Position numbers and translations under genes: made by a program
Notes under the pieces: model-generated
The model's database searches: none
What the model was told of the DNA's origin: nothing
The model's input: only the letters and a program-made list of their open reading frames with translations
Assembly: GCF_003572205.1 (NCBI RefSeq)
Contig: NZ_QXNY01000002.1
Span: forward strand, 1,025,645-1,089,644
Length of the DNA: 64,000 nucleotides
DNA from: Algihabitans albus
GTDB taxonomy: Bacteria > Pseudomonadota > Alphaproteobacteria > Kiloniellales > DSM-21159
Reading direction: 5' to 3'
Shown: positions 8,743 to 17,258 of the stretch, one piece after another
How positions within the stretch are numbered: the stretch's first letter is position 1
Layout: each line of letters begins with the position of its first letter

Positions 8743-9782
8743 GCGGCGAAGACCACGATGGCCTCGGCCGGCAGCTCGACCGTGACCCGGTCGCCGCTGG
8801 CGAAGAGCGGATCGCCCTCAGGTATGTCGACAGCGACCAGGCGCTGGCCGGCGCAGTCGATGTGGGTTTCCACCGTCTGTCCGACATCGCGCACGAAGAT
8901 CACTTCGCCCGGCAGGCGGTTGGCGCCGGCCGCATCGGCGGCGCCCAGACGCAGATCCTCCGGCCGGATGGAGGCGGTGACGGCGCCGCTCTCGGGACCG
9001 CCCGACACGGCGACTTCGCCGCCGGGCAGCTCGATCCGTCCGCCGCCGCGGGCGCGGCCCTCGAGCAGATTGGAGGTTCCGATGAAGTCGGCGACGAAGG
9101 CGTTGGCGGGGTTACGGTAGATCTCCAGCGGACTGCCGGCCTGCTGCACTCGTCCCTGCTCCATCACCACGATGGTGTCGGCCATGGTCATGGCCTCGCG
9201 CTGGTCGTGGGTGACCAGGATGGTGGTGATGCCGAGCCGCCGCTGAAGCAGCCGAAGTTCGACCTGCAAAGCCTCGCGCAGCTTGGCATCGAGAGCACTC
9301 AGGGGCTCATCCAGCAGAAACAGGCGCGGATCGACGGCGAGCGCCCGTGCGATGGCCACGCGCTGACGCTGACCGCCGGAAAGCTGCGCGACCTGGCGCG
9401 CCGCGATGTCCGGAAGCTGGATCAGCTCCAGCAACTCGGCGACGCGCGCGCGTTGCGCGGCCTTGTCGCTGCCCCGGACCGCCAGTGCATAGGCGACGTT
9501 CTCGGCCACGCTGAGATGCGGGAAGAGCGCCAGCGATTGGAAGACCATGCCGAAGTCGCGCTTGTGGACCGGCAGGTCGGTGATGTCCTCCCCGTCGAGA
9601 TGCAGACGCCCGTCGCTGGGCGCCTCCAACCCCGCGATCATGCGCAGCAGAGTGGTCTTCCCGCAGCCGGAGGGACCCAGCAGGCAAACGAAACAGCCCT
9701 CGGGTACCGTCAGGTCGATGTGATCGACGGCCGTCATCGCTCCGAAGCGCTTGACGACGGACTCCAGGCGAAGTTCCGCCAT
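8739..9782 (-). CDS. ABC transporter ATPase, PotA/PotG type
   Basis: This cytoplasmic ATPase of 347 residues powers the importer. Walker A is GPSGCGKTT (about residues 36-44), the signature is LSGGQRQRVAIARAL, Walker B is LFLLDEPLSALD, and the switch is VTHDQREAMTMAD. The C-terminal third (SIRPEDLRLG onward) is a TOBE-like domain, as in PotA and other spermidine/iron/thiamine ATPases. The ATG at 9782 is chosen because the homologous region begins there; the longer frame upstream reads through an intergenic hairpin. It follows the binding-protein gene by 58 bases. Confidence 0.92.
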   Translation of the reverse strand: MAELRLESVVKRFGAMTAVDHIDLTVPEGCFVCLLGPSGCGKTTLLRMIAGLEAPSDGRLHLDGEDITDLPVHKRDFGMVFQSLALFPHLSVAENVAYALAVRGSDKAAQRARVAELLELIQLPDIAARQVAQLSGGQRQRVAIARALAVDPRLFLLDEPLSALDAKLREALQVELRLLQRRLGITTILVTHDQREAMTMADTIVVMEQGRVQQAGSPLEIYRNPANAFVADFIGTSNLLEGRARGGGRIELPGGEVAVSGGPESGAVTASIRPEDLRLGAADAAGANRLPGEVIFVRDVGQTVETHIDCAGQRLVAVDIPEGDPLFASGDRVTVELPAEAIVVFAA

Positions 9783-9796
9783 GGGGGCTAGCGGGC

Positions 9797-9822
9797 GGGG
9801 CGGCCGTACGGTCGGCCGCCCC
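9797..9822 (-). promoter_or_regulatory. Intergenic 10-bp stem-loop after the binding-protein gene
   Basis: GGGGCGGCCG (9797-9806) pairs perfectly with CGGCCGCCCC (9813-9822) around a 6-base loop. It sits between the stop of the substrate-binding protein and the ATPase start. No T tract follows on the minus strand. A 3' mRNA-protecting or attenuating structure that keeps binding-protein levels above the other subunits is likely, as seen in other ABC operons. Confidence 0.55.
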
Positions 9823-9840
9823 TTCTGCGGATCGCCGTCA

Positions 9841-10944
9841 TCAGCTGGTGATCGTCTCGATCCACTGCTGCTCCAGCCAGTCGCCGCGCTCCACGTACAT
9901 CCGGTAGTTCGGGATGATCGGCGCAATGTCGCTGGCCACCGCCGAGAATTCTTCCTCGGTCAAATCGAGCAGGTCGCGCTTCACGGTGGGAGCCGTGCCG
10001 ACGTTGCGGGACAGCGACGCCTGGATCTCGGGCTGGCACATGTAATCGATGAAGACATGCGCCTCCTCGGCCATGGTCGAGGCGCGAGTGACGGCCCAGC
10101 TCCCGGAGTCGTTCACGCCGCCCTCCTTCGGGAAGGTCGAGCGCACGGGGAAGCCTTCCGCCGCCGCGAGGCCGGCCACGTCGTGATAGTACTGGCCCAT
10201 CGGGATTTCGCCGGTCTGCAGCGCCTGCTGGAACTGCCCTTCGTCGCGGTACCAGAGCTTCACGTTCGGCTTCAGCTCGGCCAGCTTGGCGAGCACTTCC
10301 AGAATCCCCTCGTCGCTGCCGAGGATATCCTGGCCGCCGAAGTGCGTCTCGGCGGTGATCTCCAGCAGGAAGGAGTTGGTCGCCAGGGCCAGCAGGCCCA
10401 GCGTGTCCTCCTTGTCCTCGGCCCACATGTCCGCCCAAGAGGTCGGCGCCTCGGCGAAGACGTCGCTGTTGCTCACCAGCGTGATGTACCAGGCCACCGC
10501 ACCGATGCCGTCGATGCGCCCGTCCGGATAGGTATGGACGAACTGCTCGAGCAGGTTTTCCATATGCGGCAGCTTGGACGCGTCGAGCGGCATCCAGAGC
10601 TCGGTCGACTGGCCCTTCAGCATCGGCGTCTGCGCCATCATGTTCACGTCGGCCGGCGCCCGGCCGGCCCGCGCCGCCTGTTCGAGCTGAACCAGCCAGG
10701 CTTCGCCGGTCGGCTCGGCCACGGACTCCACCTCGATACCGGTCGCGGCGGTGAAGTCCGGGAAGATGAACTGGTCGAAGGAGTCCTGGAAGTAGCCGCC
10801 GTAGACGCCGACCTTCAGCGGCTCGGCCGCGCGGGCCCGAATGGCCGGCATGCCGACCGCCGCGACACCGGCGGCGGCGCCAAGGCCGCCCAAGACCGTG
10901 CGGCGGCTGACGCGGCTGCCCGGCAGTTTCGTCTTCTTCGTCAT
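9841..10944 (-). CDS. Periplasmic substrate-binding protein, PotD/PotF type
   Basis: This is the 367-residue extracytoplasmic receptor of the adjacent importer. A twin-arginine signal (SRRTVLGGLGAAAGVAAVG) precedes mature sequence beginning near AAEPLKVGVYGGYFQDSF. That start, with the QAARAGRAPADVNMMAQTP and WYRDEGQFQQALQTGEIPMGQYYHD segments, fits class-D binding proteins for polyamines and related solutes. An AGGGAAAG site lies about eight bases before the ATG. The 118 bases upstream, back to the guanidine hydrolase gene, are partly AT-rich and could carry a secondary promoter. The ligand is not known; a guanidino compound would suit the neighbours. Confidence 0.9.
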   Translation of the reverse strand: MTKKTKLPGSRVSRRTVLGGLGAAAGVAAVGMPAIRARAAEPLKVGVYGGYFQDSFDQFIFPDFTAATGIEVESVAEPTGEAWLVQLEQAARAGRAPADVNMMAQTPMLKGQSTELWMPLDASKLPHMENLLEQFVHTYPDGRIDGIGAVAWYITLVSNSDVFAEAPTSWADMWAEDKEDTLGLLALATNSFLLEITAETHFGGQDILGSDEGILEVLAKLAELKPNVKLWYRDEGQFQQALQTGEIPMGQYYHDVAGLAAAEGFPVRSTFPKEGGVNDSGSWAVTRASTMAEEAHVFIDYMCQPEIQASLSRNVGTAPTVKRDLLDLTEEEFSAVASDIAPIIPNYRMYVERGDWLEQQWIETITS

Positions 10945-11062
10945 GAAATCGCTTTCCCTGTTCGTTGTGAGCGTCGAGCGCTCTTAGGGCAGACGTTACG
11001 GATAAACCTTCGCCGGCTCAAGATGTTGCACTGCATATAAATTGAGCTTTCAGACCCGATCC

Positions 11063-11926
11063 CTATAGCGGATCGCGCAGCAGCGGCATGGTCATGCAGT
11101 GGACGCCACCGCCGCCCCGGGTGAAGAGGTCGAGCGGCAACTCGATCACCTCGATGCCCTCCGCCCTCATCGCCGCGTTGGCGGCCGTGGCATGGGCCGC
11201 CGAGATGACCCTGTCGTCGCCCAGCGCCAGCACGTTGCAGGCCATGGTCATGGCGTCCTTGTAGCCGACCGGGATCAGCCGGATCTGCCTGGCTTCCAGC
11301 CAATCCAGCAACCCGCCGTCCAGCACCTCTCGGCAAGCCAGGGCCAGCGAGGGCGTCACCATGGAGAAGAGCACGTCCAGATGCAGGAAGTGCTCCGGGA
11401 AAGGCTGGAGCCGCACCTCCCAGCCCTCGGCCGCGAACCAGTCGGCGAACTGCCGCGCGCCCGCCGCGTCGGTCCGCTCGCCCGAGTAGCCGACCAGCAG
11501 CAGGCCGGGACGGATGATGTGGATGTCCCCGCCCTCCAGAGTGCCTCGGGTCGAGTAGCGCCAGACACCTTCCGCCTGACCGTAGAAGTCGATGACGCTG
11601 GCATACTCGCCGCGCCGTTGCGGCCGGTAGAGCTGGGTGATCACCGGACCCCACGGCGTCATCTGCGAGGAGTCCCGGGTATAGACCTGATAGGGCAGAT
11701 GCGCCTCGGGCTTGCTGTAGCGGCAGACGACACCGGCCGCCTCCAGCGCCCGTACCAAGCCGTCGTACTGCGCCACCAGATCCGCCTGGGTCGGCGACCG
11801 CGTCCCCTCGGCCAGAGTCTTCTGCGCGATGCTGTTGGTCGGCTGCCAGGCGTAGTGATCGGGCCGACAGAGCAGGACCTCGCGCAGCCGCCCCGTCTCC
11901 GACTCCAAACGCCACGTCTGCTGCAT
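11063..11926 (-). CDS. Arginine-deiminase-fold guanidine hydrolase (DDAH/amidinotransferase family)
   Basis: This 287-residue enzyme of the pentein superfamily attacks a guanidinium carbon with a cysteine. Visible active-site elements are TRD (Arg84-Asp85), LEGGDIH (Glu131, Asp134), the catalytic histidine in FLHLDV (His182) and the C-terminal nucleophile in GGGVHCMTMPL (Cys277). Length and single-domain form match dimethylarginine dimethylaminohydrolase and small amidinotransferase-like proteins, not classical arginine deiminase, which is about 410 residues. GGGAGCGGGCG precedes the ATG. It lies 59 bases after soxG and before the importer genes, so its product probably feeds the amidase and sarcosine oxidase of the same cluster. 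Dimethylarginine, creatine or another guanidino acid are all possible substrates. Confidence 0.85.
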   Translation of the reverse strand: MQQTWRLESETGRLREVLLCRPDHYAWQPTNSIAQKTLAEGTRSPTQADLVAQYDGLVRALEAAGVVCRYSKPEAHLPYQVYTRDSSQMTPWGPVITQLYRPQRRGEYASVIDFYGQAEGVWRYSTRGTLEGGDIHIIRPGLLLVGYSGERTDAAGARQFADWFAAEGWEVRLQPFPEHFLHLDVLFSMVTPSLALACREVLDGGLLDWLEARQIRLIPVGYKDAMTMACNVLALGDDRVISAAHATAANAAMRAEGIEVIELPLDLFTRGGGGVHCMTMPLLRDPL

Positions 11927-11985
11927 CGCCCGCTCCCGCTGTTTCTATTCGCCAGTTGCTTCGATTCGAGAAACCGGATCCTGCC

Positions 11986-12609
11986 CTAACCGTCGGGCGC
12001 GGTCACCTCGTAGCCGAAGCGGCCAGCGCGTCCGATCAGCCACTCCCAGAGACTCTCGGCGAAACCGCGTGCCACGACGATCTCGAAGACCGGCCCGGTC
12101 TCCGGCGCGTCATCACGCAGGAGCAGGGTGACGGCGATGTGGCCGAGCAGCGTGGCGGCTCCGGCTCCGACGGGGAAGCGCTCCGGCGCCAGATCGAGCG
12201 CCGTGCCGAAGGCCAGAAGATCGCGCGCCTTGAGTCCGGCCAAGCGAATCAGCGCACGGCCATGACTGTTGTCGACAGGAGATGCGGTCTCGCCCAGCAA
12301 GGCCCGCAGCTCGTCGGCCAACTCTCCTTCCGGACGGTGTTCAGCCAGAACCAACAGACTGTCGGGAGCACTGTGCAGAACCAACGGCGCGGGTCCGATC
12401 CAGCGAGCCGGTTCCGGCATGCTCCCGAAGCGCTCGGCGATCCGCCGCGCCATCTCCGCGCCTGCACCGGGCCGGGCTTCGACTGTCACGATCGAGGGAG
12501 CCAGCGACACGGCGAGCGTCACTTCCACCTCCCCCTCGACCTCAACCCGGGTCGGCAGGGCGATGCCGGCCAGGGAGCCGAGACGGCGCGCGGCGCGGAC
12601 CTCAGGCAT
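11986..12609 (-). CDS. soxG: Sarcosine oxidase gamma subunit
   Basis: This is the 207-residue gamma subunit of heterotetrameric sarcosine oxidase, related to the tetrahydrofolate-binding GcvT/YgfZ fold. It is poorly conserved, but the WIGPAPLVLHS region, the PVDNSHGRALIRLAGLKARDLL core and C-terminal FAESLWEWLIGRAGRFGYEV match the family. The ATG at 12609 is chosen so that it overlaps the soxA stop by eight bases, the usual coupling, although the frame is open further upstream. The order soxB-soxD-soxA-soxG is the classical one. Confidence 0.88.
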   Translation of the reverse strand: MPEVRAARRLGSLAGIALPTRVEVEGEVEVTLAVSLAPSIVTVEARPGAGAEMARRIAERFGSMPEPARWIGPAPLVLHSAPDSLLVLAEHRPEGELADELRALLGETASPVDNSHGRALIRLAGLKARDLLAFGTALDLAPERFPVGAGAATLLGHIAVTLLLRDDAPETGPVFEIVVARGFAESLWEWLIGRAGRFGYEVTAPDG

Positions 12610-15574
12610 GGAGACGCTCGTGATCGGGATCGACGAAGACGGGATCGCAGACCTCACCGCGATAGAGTCCCTCGCGCAGCGGATCGTAGATCGTCACCTC
12701 CTCGCCCAGCCGCTCCCGCCCGCGCTTGAGAAAGGCCAGACCGATCCAGGACTCCAGGATCGGCGAATAGGCGACGGAAGCGAGGAAGCCCTGGTCGGTC
12801 TCGACCGAGGGCCTCTCGCCCGGCGTCAGCAGGTGGGCGCCGGCGCGCAGCTTGGCGCCTCGGCTCACCGGCTTGAGGCCGACCAGAACCGGCCGCTCGG
12901 GGTCCTCGAAAGCTTCGCGCCGGCTCATGGCGCGGCCGATGTAGTCCTTCTTGCCCGACAGCATCTTGCCCAGTCCCAAGTCCTGCGCAGTGGTGCGGCC
13001 GTCCAGCTCGCCACCAGCCGGGTGGCCCTTCTCAATGCGCAGAGTGGAGAGTGCCTCGCCGCCGTAGGGTTGGATGCCGAAATCGGCGCCATAGCGCAGC
13101 AGGGCATCCGCCAGTTCCTCGCCGTAATCCGCCGGCACCGCGATCTCATAGGCCAGCTCGCCGGAAAAGGAGATGCGGAAGAGACGCGCCGGCAGACCGC
13201 CCAGCACCGTGGTCTCGGCCGCCGCCAGGAAAGGAAAGGCCTCATTGGAGACGTCGAGGCCGTCGAGCATGCGCTGTAATACTTTCCGCGACTGCGGGCC
13301 GGCCAGCGCCACCTGGCCCCATTGGTCGGTGACAGAGGCGACCTGTACGTCGAGATCCGGCCAGAGCGCCTGCAAGCAGAACTCCAGGTGCGCCATGACC
13401 GGACCGGCATTGGCGGTGGTCGTGGTCATGAGGTAGTGCTGCTCGCCCAGACGGCTGGTGGTGCCGTCGTCGAAGACGAAACCGTCCTCCCGCAGCATCA
13501 GGCCATAGCGCGCCTTGCCGACCGGCAGGGTCTTCCAGCCGTTGCAGTAGACGCGATTGAGGAATTCGGCCGCGTCCGCGCCCTGGACATCGATCTTGCC
13601 CAAGGTAGAGACATCGCAGAGGCCGACGCGGCTGCGCACGGCGCGCACTTCGCGGCACATGGCGGCGAACCAGTCCTCCGCGCCGCGCGGATAGTGGGAG
13701 GGGCGCATCCAGGCGCCGGCTTCGATCATCTCGGCACCCTGGCGCAACATCCAACGATGCAATGGCGAGCGGCGGACCGGCCTGTAGTCCGGCCCGACGT
13801 GCGGTCCCGCCAGCGCGCCCAGCGGGATCGGCACATAGGCCGGGCGATAGGTCGTGGTCCCCACCTCGGGGATCGGCCGTCCCGTGACCTCAGCCAGGAT
13901 CGCCAGGCCGTTGACGTTGGACAGCTTGCCCTGGTCGGTCGCCATGCCCAGCGTCGTATAGCGCTTCATCAGCTCGACCGAGCGGTAGCCCTCGGCCACG
14001 GCCAGGGGAATGTCCCTGGTGGTGACGTCGTTCTGGAAATCGACGAAGGCCTTGCCCTTAGACTCCCCGACCCACCAGAGCGGCGTCACCGCACAGGGTT
14101 CTTCCGGACAGGAGGGCGCCGCGACCTGAGGCATCGCGCGGTCCAGATCTTGGCAGACCGAGGCCACCGCCGCCAAAGCGGACTGGAAGCAGGCCGCGGT
14201 CGTCATATGACCGGAGGCGGCACCGGCGACACGCAAGTCGGCGCCGATATCTGCCGGCCGGAAGGCCGCAAGCTCCTCGTCCCAAACCGGCTTGGCGCCA
14301 CGATGGCAGGTGAGATGCAACGTGGGATTCCAGCCGCCCGACATCAACAGCGTATCGCACTCCAGCGTAACCCGCCGCCCGTGCGCCCGCTCGACAAGAT
14401 CGATACCCTGGAGCGCGAGGTCGCCGAACGGGTGGCCGCCTTTGGTGTCGGCCACCACCGACTGCCGCCACACCTGGCATTCGAGACCGTGATCGGCCGG
14501 CACCTTGGGCCGCGCATCGACCAGACCGGCCAAGGCCACACCGGCGGCCTGAAGGTCGCGGGCGACCTGGTAGCCGCTATCGCCATTGACGAAGAGCGCG
14601 ACCTTACGACCCGGCGCGACACCGTAGCGTGCGGCCAACGCCTGGCCAGCGGAAGCGAGCTGCACGCCGGGGCGGTCGTTGCCGCCGAAGACCAGGGGTC
14701 GTTCCTCGGCCCCCGCACAGAGCAGCGCTCGTCCGGCCTGGATCCGCCAATAGATCAGCCGTGGCAGATGGGCGGGCGGAACCGGCAGATGATCGGCGAC
14801 CCGCTCCAACGCGCCGAAGCCGTTGCCGTCGTACCAGCCGAACACCGTGGTTCGCGGCAACAGCCGTACCTTCGGCGCGGCCTCCAGCTCCGCCAGAACG
14901 TCGTCGCGCCAGGCCAATGCCTCCTGCTCGCCGAAGGGCGCCGAACGGCTGAGCAGACGCCCGCCCGCCTCAGGCTGATCGTCGGCCAGGATCACGCGCA
15001 GACCGGCGCGGGCGGCGGCCAAGGCCGCGATCAGGCCGGAAGGTCCGGCACCGATCACCAGCAGGTCGCAGTGCAGATGGCCCTTCTCGTAGGTGTCGGG
15101 ATCGGGCGCGTGGCTGGCGCGGCCGAGGCCGGCGGCGCGGCGGATCAGCGGTTCGTAGACCCGTTCCCAGAAGGCGGCCGGCCACATGAAGGTCTTGTAG
15201 TAGAAGCCGGCGGGCAGGAAGGGCGAGAGAAGCTGGTTGAGCGCGCCGATATCGAAGCGGCGGGACGGCCAAGCGTTCTGGCTCGTCGCCTCCAGGCCGT
15301 CGTAGAGCTCGACCGTGGTGGCCCGGCTGTTGGGCTCGCGCCGGGCACCGCCGCGCAGCTCCACCAGCGCATTGGGCTCGGCCGGCCCGTCGGTCAGCAG
15401 GCCGCGCGGACGGTGGTACTTGAAGCTGCGGCCGAACAGCCGCACCCCCTTCGCCGTCAGCGCGCTCGCCAGCGTATCGCCGGGGTGACCATCGAAAGCC
15501 TCGCCGTCGAAGGTGAAGCCGAGACGCCGGCCGCGGTCGATCCGCCCGCCGCTCTCCAGGCGGTAGCCGCTCAC
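12602..15574 (-). CDS. soxA: Sarcosine oxidase alpha subunit
   Basis: This 990-residue subunit makes up half of the complex that oxidises sarcosine to glycine, passing the methyl carbon to tetrahydrofolate as 5,10-methylene-THF or releasing formaldehyde, with H2O2 formed at the flavin. An N-terminal ferredoxin-like domain (FDGEAFDGHPGDTLASALTA) is followed by a dinucleotide-binding site DLLVIGAGPSGLIAALAAARAG near residues 170-191. The C-terminal third is an aminomethyltransferase (GcvT-like) domain, with CDVSTLGKIDVQGADAAEFLNR and LRIEKGHP. Its ATG overlaps the soxD stop by four bases. The length is normal for the family. Confidence 0.96.
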   Translation of the reverse strand: MSGYRLESGGRIDRGRRLGFTFDGEAFDGHPGDTLASALTAKGVRLFGRSFKYHRPRGLLTDGPAEPNALVELRGGARREPNSRATTVELYDGLEATSQNAWPSRRFDIGALNQLLSPFLPAGFYYKTFMWPAAFWERVYEPLIRRAAGLGRASHAPDPDTYEKGHLHCDLLVIGAGPSGLIAALAAARAGLRVILADDQPEAGGRLLSRSAPFGEQEALAWRDDVLAELEAAPKVRLLPRTTVFGWYDGNGFGALERVADHLPVPPAHLPRLIYWRIQAGRALLCAGAEERPLVFGGNDRPGVQLASAGQALAARYGVAPGRKVALFVNGDSGYQVARDLQAAGVALAGLVDARPKVPADHGLECQVWRQSVVADTKGGHPFGDLALQGIDLVERAHGRRVTLECDTLLMSGGWNPTLHLTCHRGAKPVWDEELAAFRPADIGADLRVAGAASGHMTTAACFQSALAAVASVCQDLDRAMPQVAAPSCPEEPCAVTPLWWVGESKGKAFVDFQNDVTTRDIPLAVAEGYRSVELMKRYTTLGMATDQGKLSNVNGLAILAEVTGRPIPEVGTTTYRPAYVPIPLGALAGPHVGPDYRPVRRSPLHRWMLRQGAEMIEAGAWMRPSHYPRGAEDWFAAMCREVRAVRSRVGLCDVSTLGKIDVQGADAAEFLNRVYCNGWKTLPVGKARYGLMLREDGFVFDDGTTSRLGEQHYLMTTTTANAGPVMAHLEFCLQALWPDLDVQVASVTDQWGQVALAGPQSRKVLQRMLDGLDVSNEAFPFLAAAETTVLGGLPARLFRISFSGELAYEIAVPADYGEELADALLRYGADFGIQPYGGEALSTLRIEKGHPAGGELDGRTTAQDLGLGKMLSGKKDYIGRAMSRREAFEDPERPVLVGLKPVSRGAKLRAGAHLLTPGERPSVETDQGFLASVAYSPILESWIGLAFLKRGRERLGEEVTIYDPLREGLYRGEVCDPVFVDPDHERLHA

Positions 15575-15849
15575 GATCCGTCCCTCTTACGCGCGACGTC
15601 GCGTGCCAATTCGACCGTGTGAATCTCGTGGGTCGCCGTGTCCCGCTCCACCACCAGCCAGGCGCGGCAGCCCCCGACGTGCTGCCAGAACTCGCGATGC
15701 CGGCCGCGCGGGTTGTTCCGCAGATAGATGTAGTCGTACCAGGCTTCGGGATCGGCCTCGGGAGTCTCGGGCCGCCGCGGCGTCGCATCGCCGAGGACCG
15801 TGAACTCCTCGCTCGCGCGGGACCCGCAGAAGGGGCAGGAAATCAGCAT
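15571..15849 (-). CDS. soxD: Sarcosine oxidase delta subunit
   Basis: This 92-residue zinc-binding subunit starts MLISCPFCGSR. Cys5, Cys8, His57 and Cys61 (CPFCG and HVGGCRAW) match the spacing of the known zinc ligands in bacterial delta subunits. The ATG at 15849 has GAGAGAGGAAAG directly upstream; a longer in-frame start adds sequence without family resemblance. It lies between soxB and soxA and overlaps soxA by four bases. Confidence 0.95.
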   Translation of the reverse strand: MLISCPFCGSRASEEFTVLGDATPRRPETPEADPEAWYDYIYLRNNPRGRHREFWQHVGGCRAWLVVERDTATHEIHTVELARDVARKRDGS

Positions 15850-15865
15850 CGCTTTCCTCTCTCCC

Positions 15866-17116
15866 TCAATGCAGGTTCGGGCGGGCACCGCCGCCGCGTT
15901 CGTCGATCACCCGGCCGCCGCGAAAGCGGTCCAGGCGGAACTTGGCGTTCAGCGCGTGCGGCGCGTCCCGGGCAATCGTGTGGGCGAAGCACCACCCCGA
16001 GGCGGGCGTCGCCTTGAAGCCGCCATAGCACCAGCCGCAGTTCAGATAGAGGCCCTCGACGGGCGTCTTGTCGATGATCGGACTGCCGTCCATGGACATG
16101 TCCATGATACCGCCCCAGGACCGCAGCAGACGCAGCCGCGAGACACCGGGCAGCATGGCGACGCCGGCCTCGATGACATGCTCGACGATGGGCAGGTTGC
16201 CGCGCTGGGCATAGGAGTTGTAGCCGTCGATGTCGCCGCCGAAAACCAGCCCGCCCTTGTCGGACTGGCTGACGTAGAAATGGCCGGCGCCATAGGTGAC
16301 GACCTGATCGAGGTAGGGCTTGATCGCCTCGCTGACGAAGGCCTGCAGCACATGGCTTTCGATCGGCAGCTTGAGCCCCGCCATGGCCGCCGTACGCGAG
16401 GAATTGCCGGCCGTCGCCAGCCCCAGCTTGGTACAGGCGATCCGGCCGCGCGAGGTCTCGACCCCCGTGACGCGGCCGCTCTCGACCGAGATGCCGGTGA
16501 CCTCGCAGTTCTGCAACAGGTCGACGCCACGGCTGTCGGCGCCGCGCGCGTAGCCCCAGGCGACGGCGTCGTGACGCACCGTACCGCCGCGCCGCTGCAG
16601 CAGGCCGCCGTGGATCGGGAAGCGGGCGTTGTCGAAGTCGAGGAAGGGCACTAGGGCCCTCACCCCTTCGCGGTTCAGCAGCTCCGCGTCGATCCCGTGC
16701 AGCCGCATGGCCGTACCGCGCCGGGCATAGGCGTCGCGCTGCGCGTCCGAGTGATAGAGGTTCAGGACCCCGCGCTGGCTGACCATGGCGTTGAAGTTGA
16801 AATCCTGCTCCAGCCCTTCCCAGAGCTGCATCGACTTCTCGTAGAACTGGACATTGCCGTCGAGCAGGTAGTTGGAGCGCACGATGGTGGTGTTGCGCCC
16901 GACACTGCCGGAGCCGAGGTAGCCCTTCTCCAGCACCGCGACGTTGGCAACGCCGTGCTCCTTGGCCAGGTAATAGGCCGTGGCGAGGCCATGACCGCCA
17001 CCGCCGACGATCACCACGTCGTAGGCGGGCTTCGGCTCAGGCTCGCGCCAGGCCGGCGCAACGCAGGCCAGCCCTCCGAAGGCCTGTTTGACGATGGAAT
17101 GCCACCCGTAGCGCAA
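15866..17116 (-). CDS. soxB: Sarcosine oxidase beta subunit
   Basis: This 416-residue FAD/FMN subunit carries the active site for sarcosine oxidation. The Rossmann motif DVVIVGGGGHGLATAYYLA lies at about residues 33-51. RHDAVAWGYARGA (His182) is the segment where heterotetrameric enzymes bind FMN covalently to histidine. The C-terminal YLNCGWCYGGFKATPASGW is highly typical of SoxB. The start is TTG at 17116 because the N-terminus MRYGWHSIVKQAF has the family form; GGAG lies 11 bases upstream, a rather long spacing. It is the first gene of the minus-strand cluster, divergent from a LysR regulator. Confidence 0.95.
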   Translation of the reverse strand: MRYGWHSIVKQAFGGLACVAPAWREPEPKPAYDVVIVGGGGHGLATAYYLAKEHGVANVAVLEKGYLGSGSVGRNTTIVRSNYLLDGNVQFYEKSMQLWEGLEQDFNFNAMVSQRGVLNLYHSDAQRDAYARRGTAMRLHGIDAELLNREGVRALVPFLDFDNARFPIHGGLLQRRGGTVRHDAVAWGYARGADSRGVDLLQNCEVTGISVESGRVTGVETSRGRIACTKLGLATAGNSSRTAAMAGLKLPIESHVLQAFVSEAIKPYLDQVVTYGAGHFYVSQSDKGGLVFGGDIDGYNSYAQRGNLPIVEHVIEAGVAMLPGVSRLRLLRSWGGIMDMSMDGSPIIDKTPVEGLYLNCGWCYGGFKATPASGWCFAHTIARDAPHALNAKFRLDRFRGGRVIDERGGGARPNLH

Positions 17117-17258
17117 GGGCCGGCGGTCTCCTGCTCACGTTCCGCGATCTCGGATCCGACTCCTCGATCCTGCGATCTCTTGATAGAGCAAGCTCTCGCT
17201 GCACTTTTTAACTGAAGATAAATTGCAGATTAAGTTTGATATCACTTATATTTATCGG
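17117..17258. promoter_or_regulatory. Divergent soxB/lysR promoter region
   Basis: This 142-base space between divergent genes becomes very AT-rich near the regulator. GATAAAT (17217-17223) and ATTTATC (17250-17256) form a 7-bp inverted repeat 26 bases apart. LysR-type regulators commonly bind such dyads in divergent promoters, so it probably holds the regulator site for the sox cluster. The exact promoter elements cannot be assigned. Confidence 0.5.

Noticed and set aside
7076-8887. A 603-residue fused frame spanning both ABC permeases
   Set aside because: Only its last 267 codons match a permease; the first part is a shadow frame of the PotB-type gene, which has its own well-supported frame at 7876-8742.
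11956-15622. Long plus-strand open frames opposite soxA and soxG
   Set aside because: They are shadows caused by high GC at third codon positions; sequences are Arg/Gly/Ala-rich without family motifs, while the minus strand encodes sarcosine oxidase.
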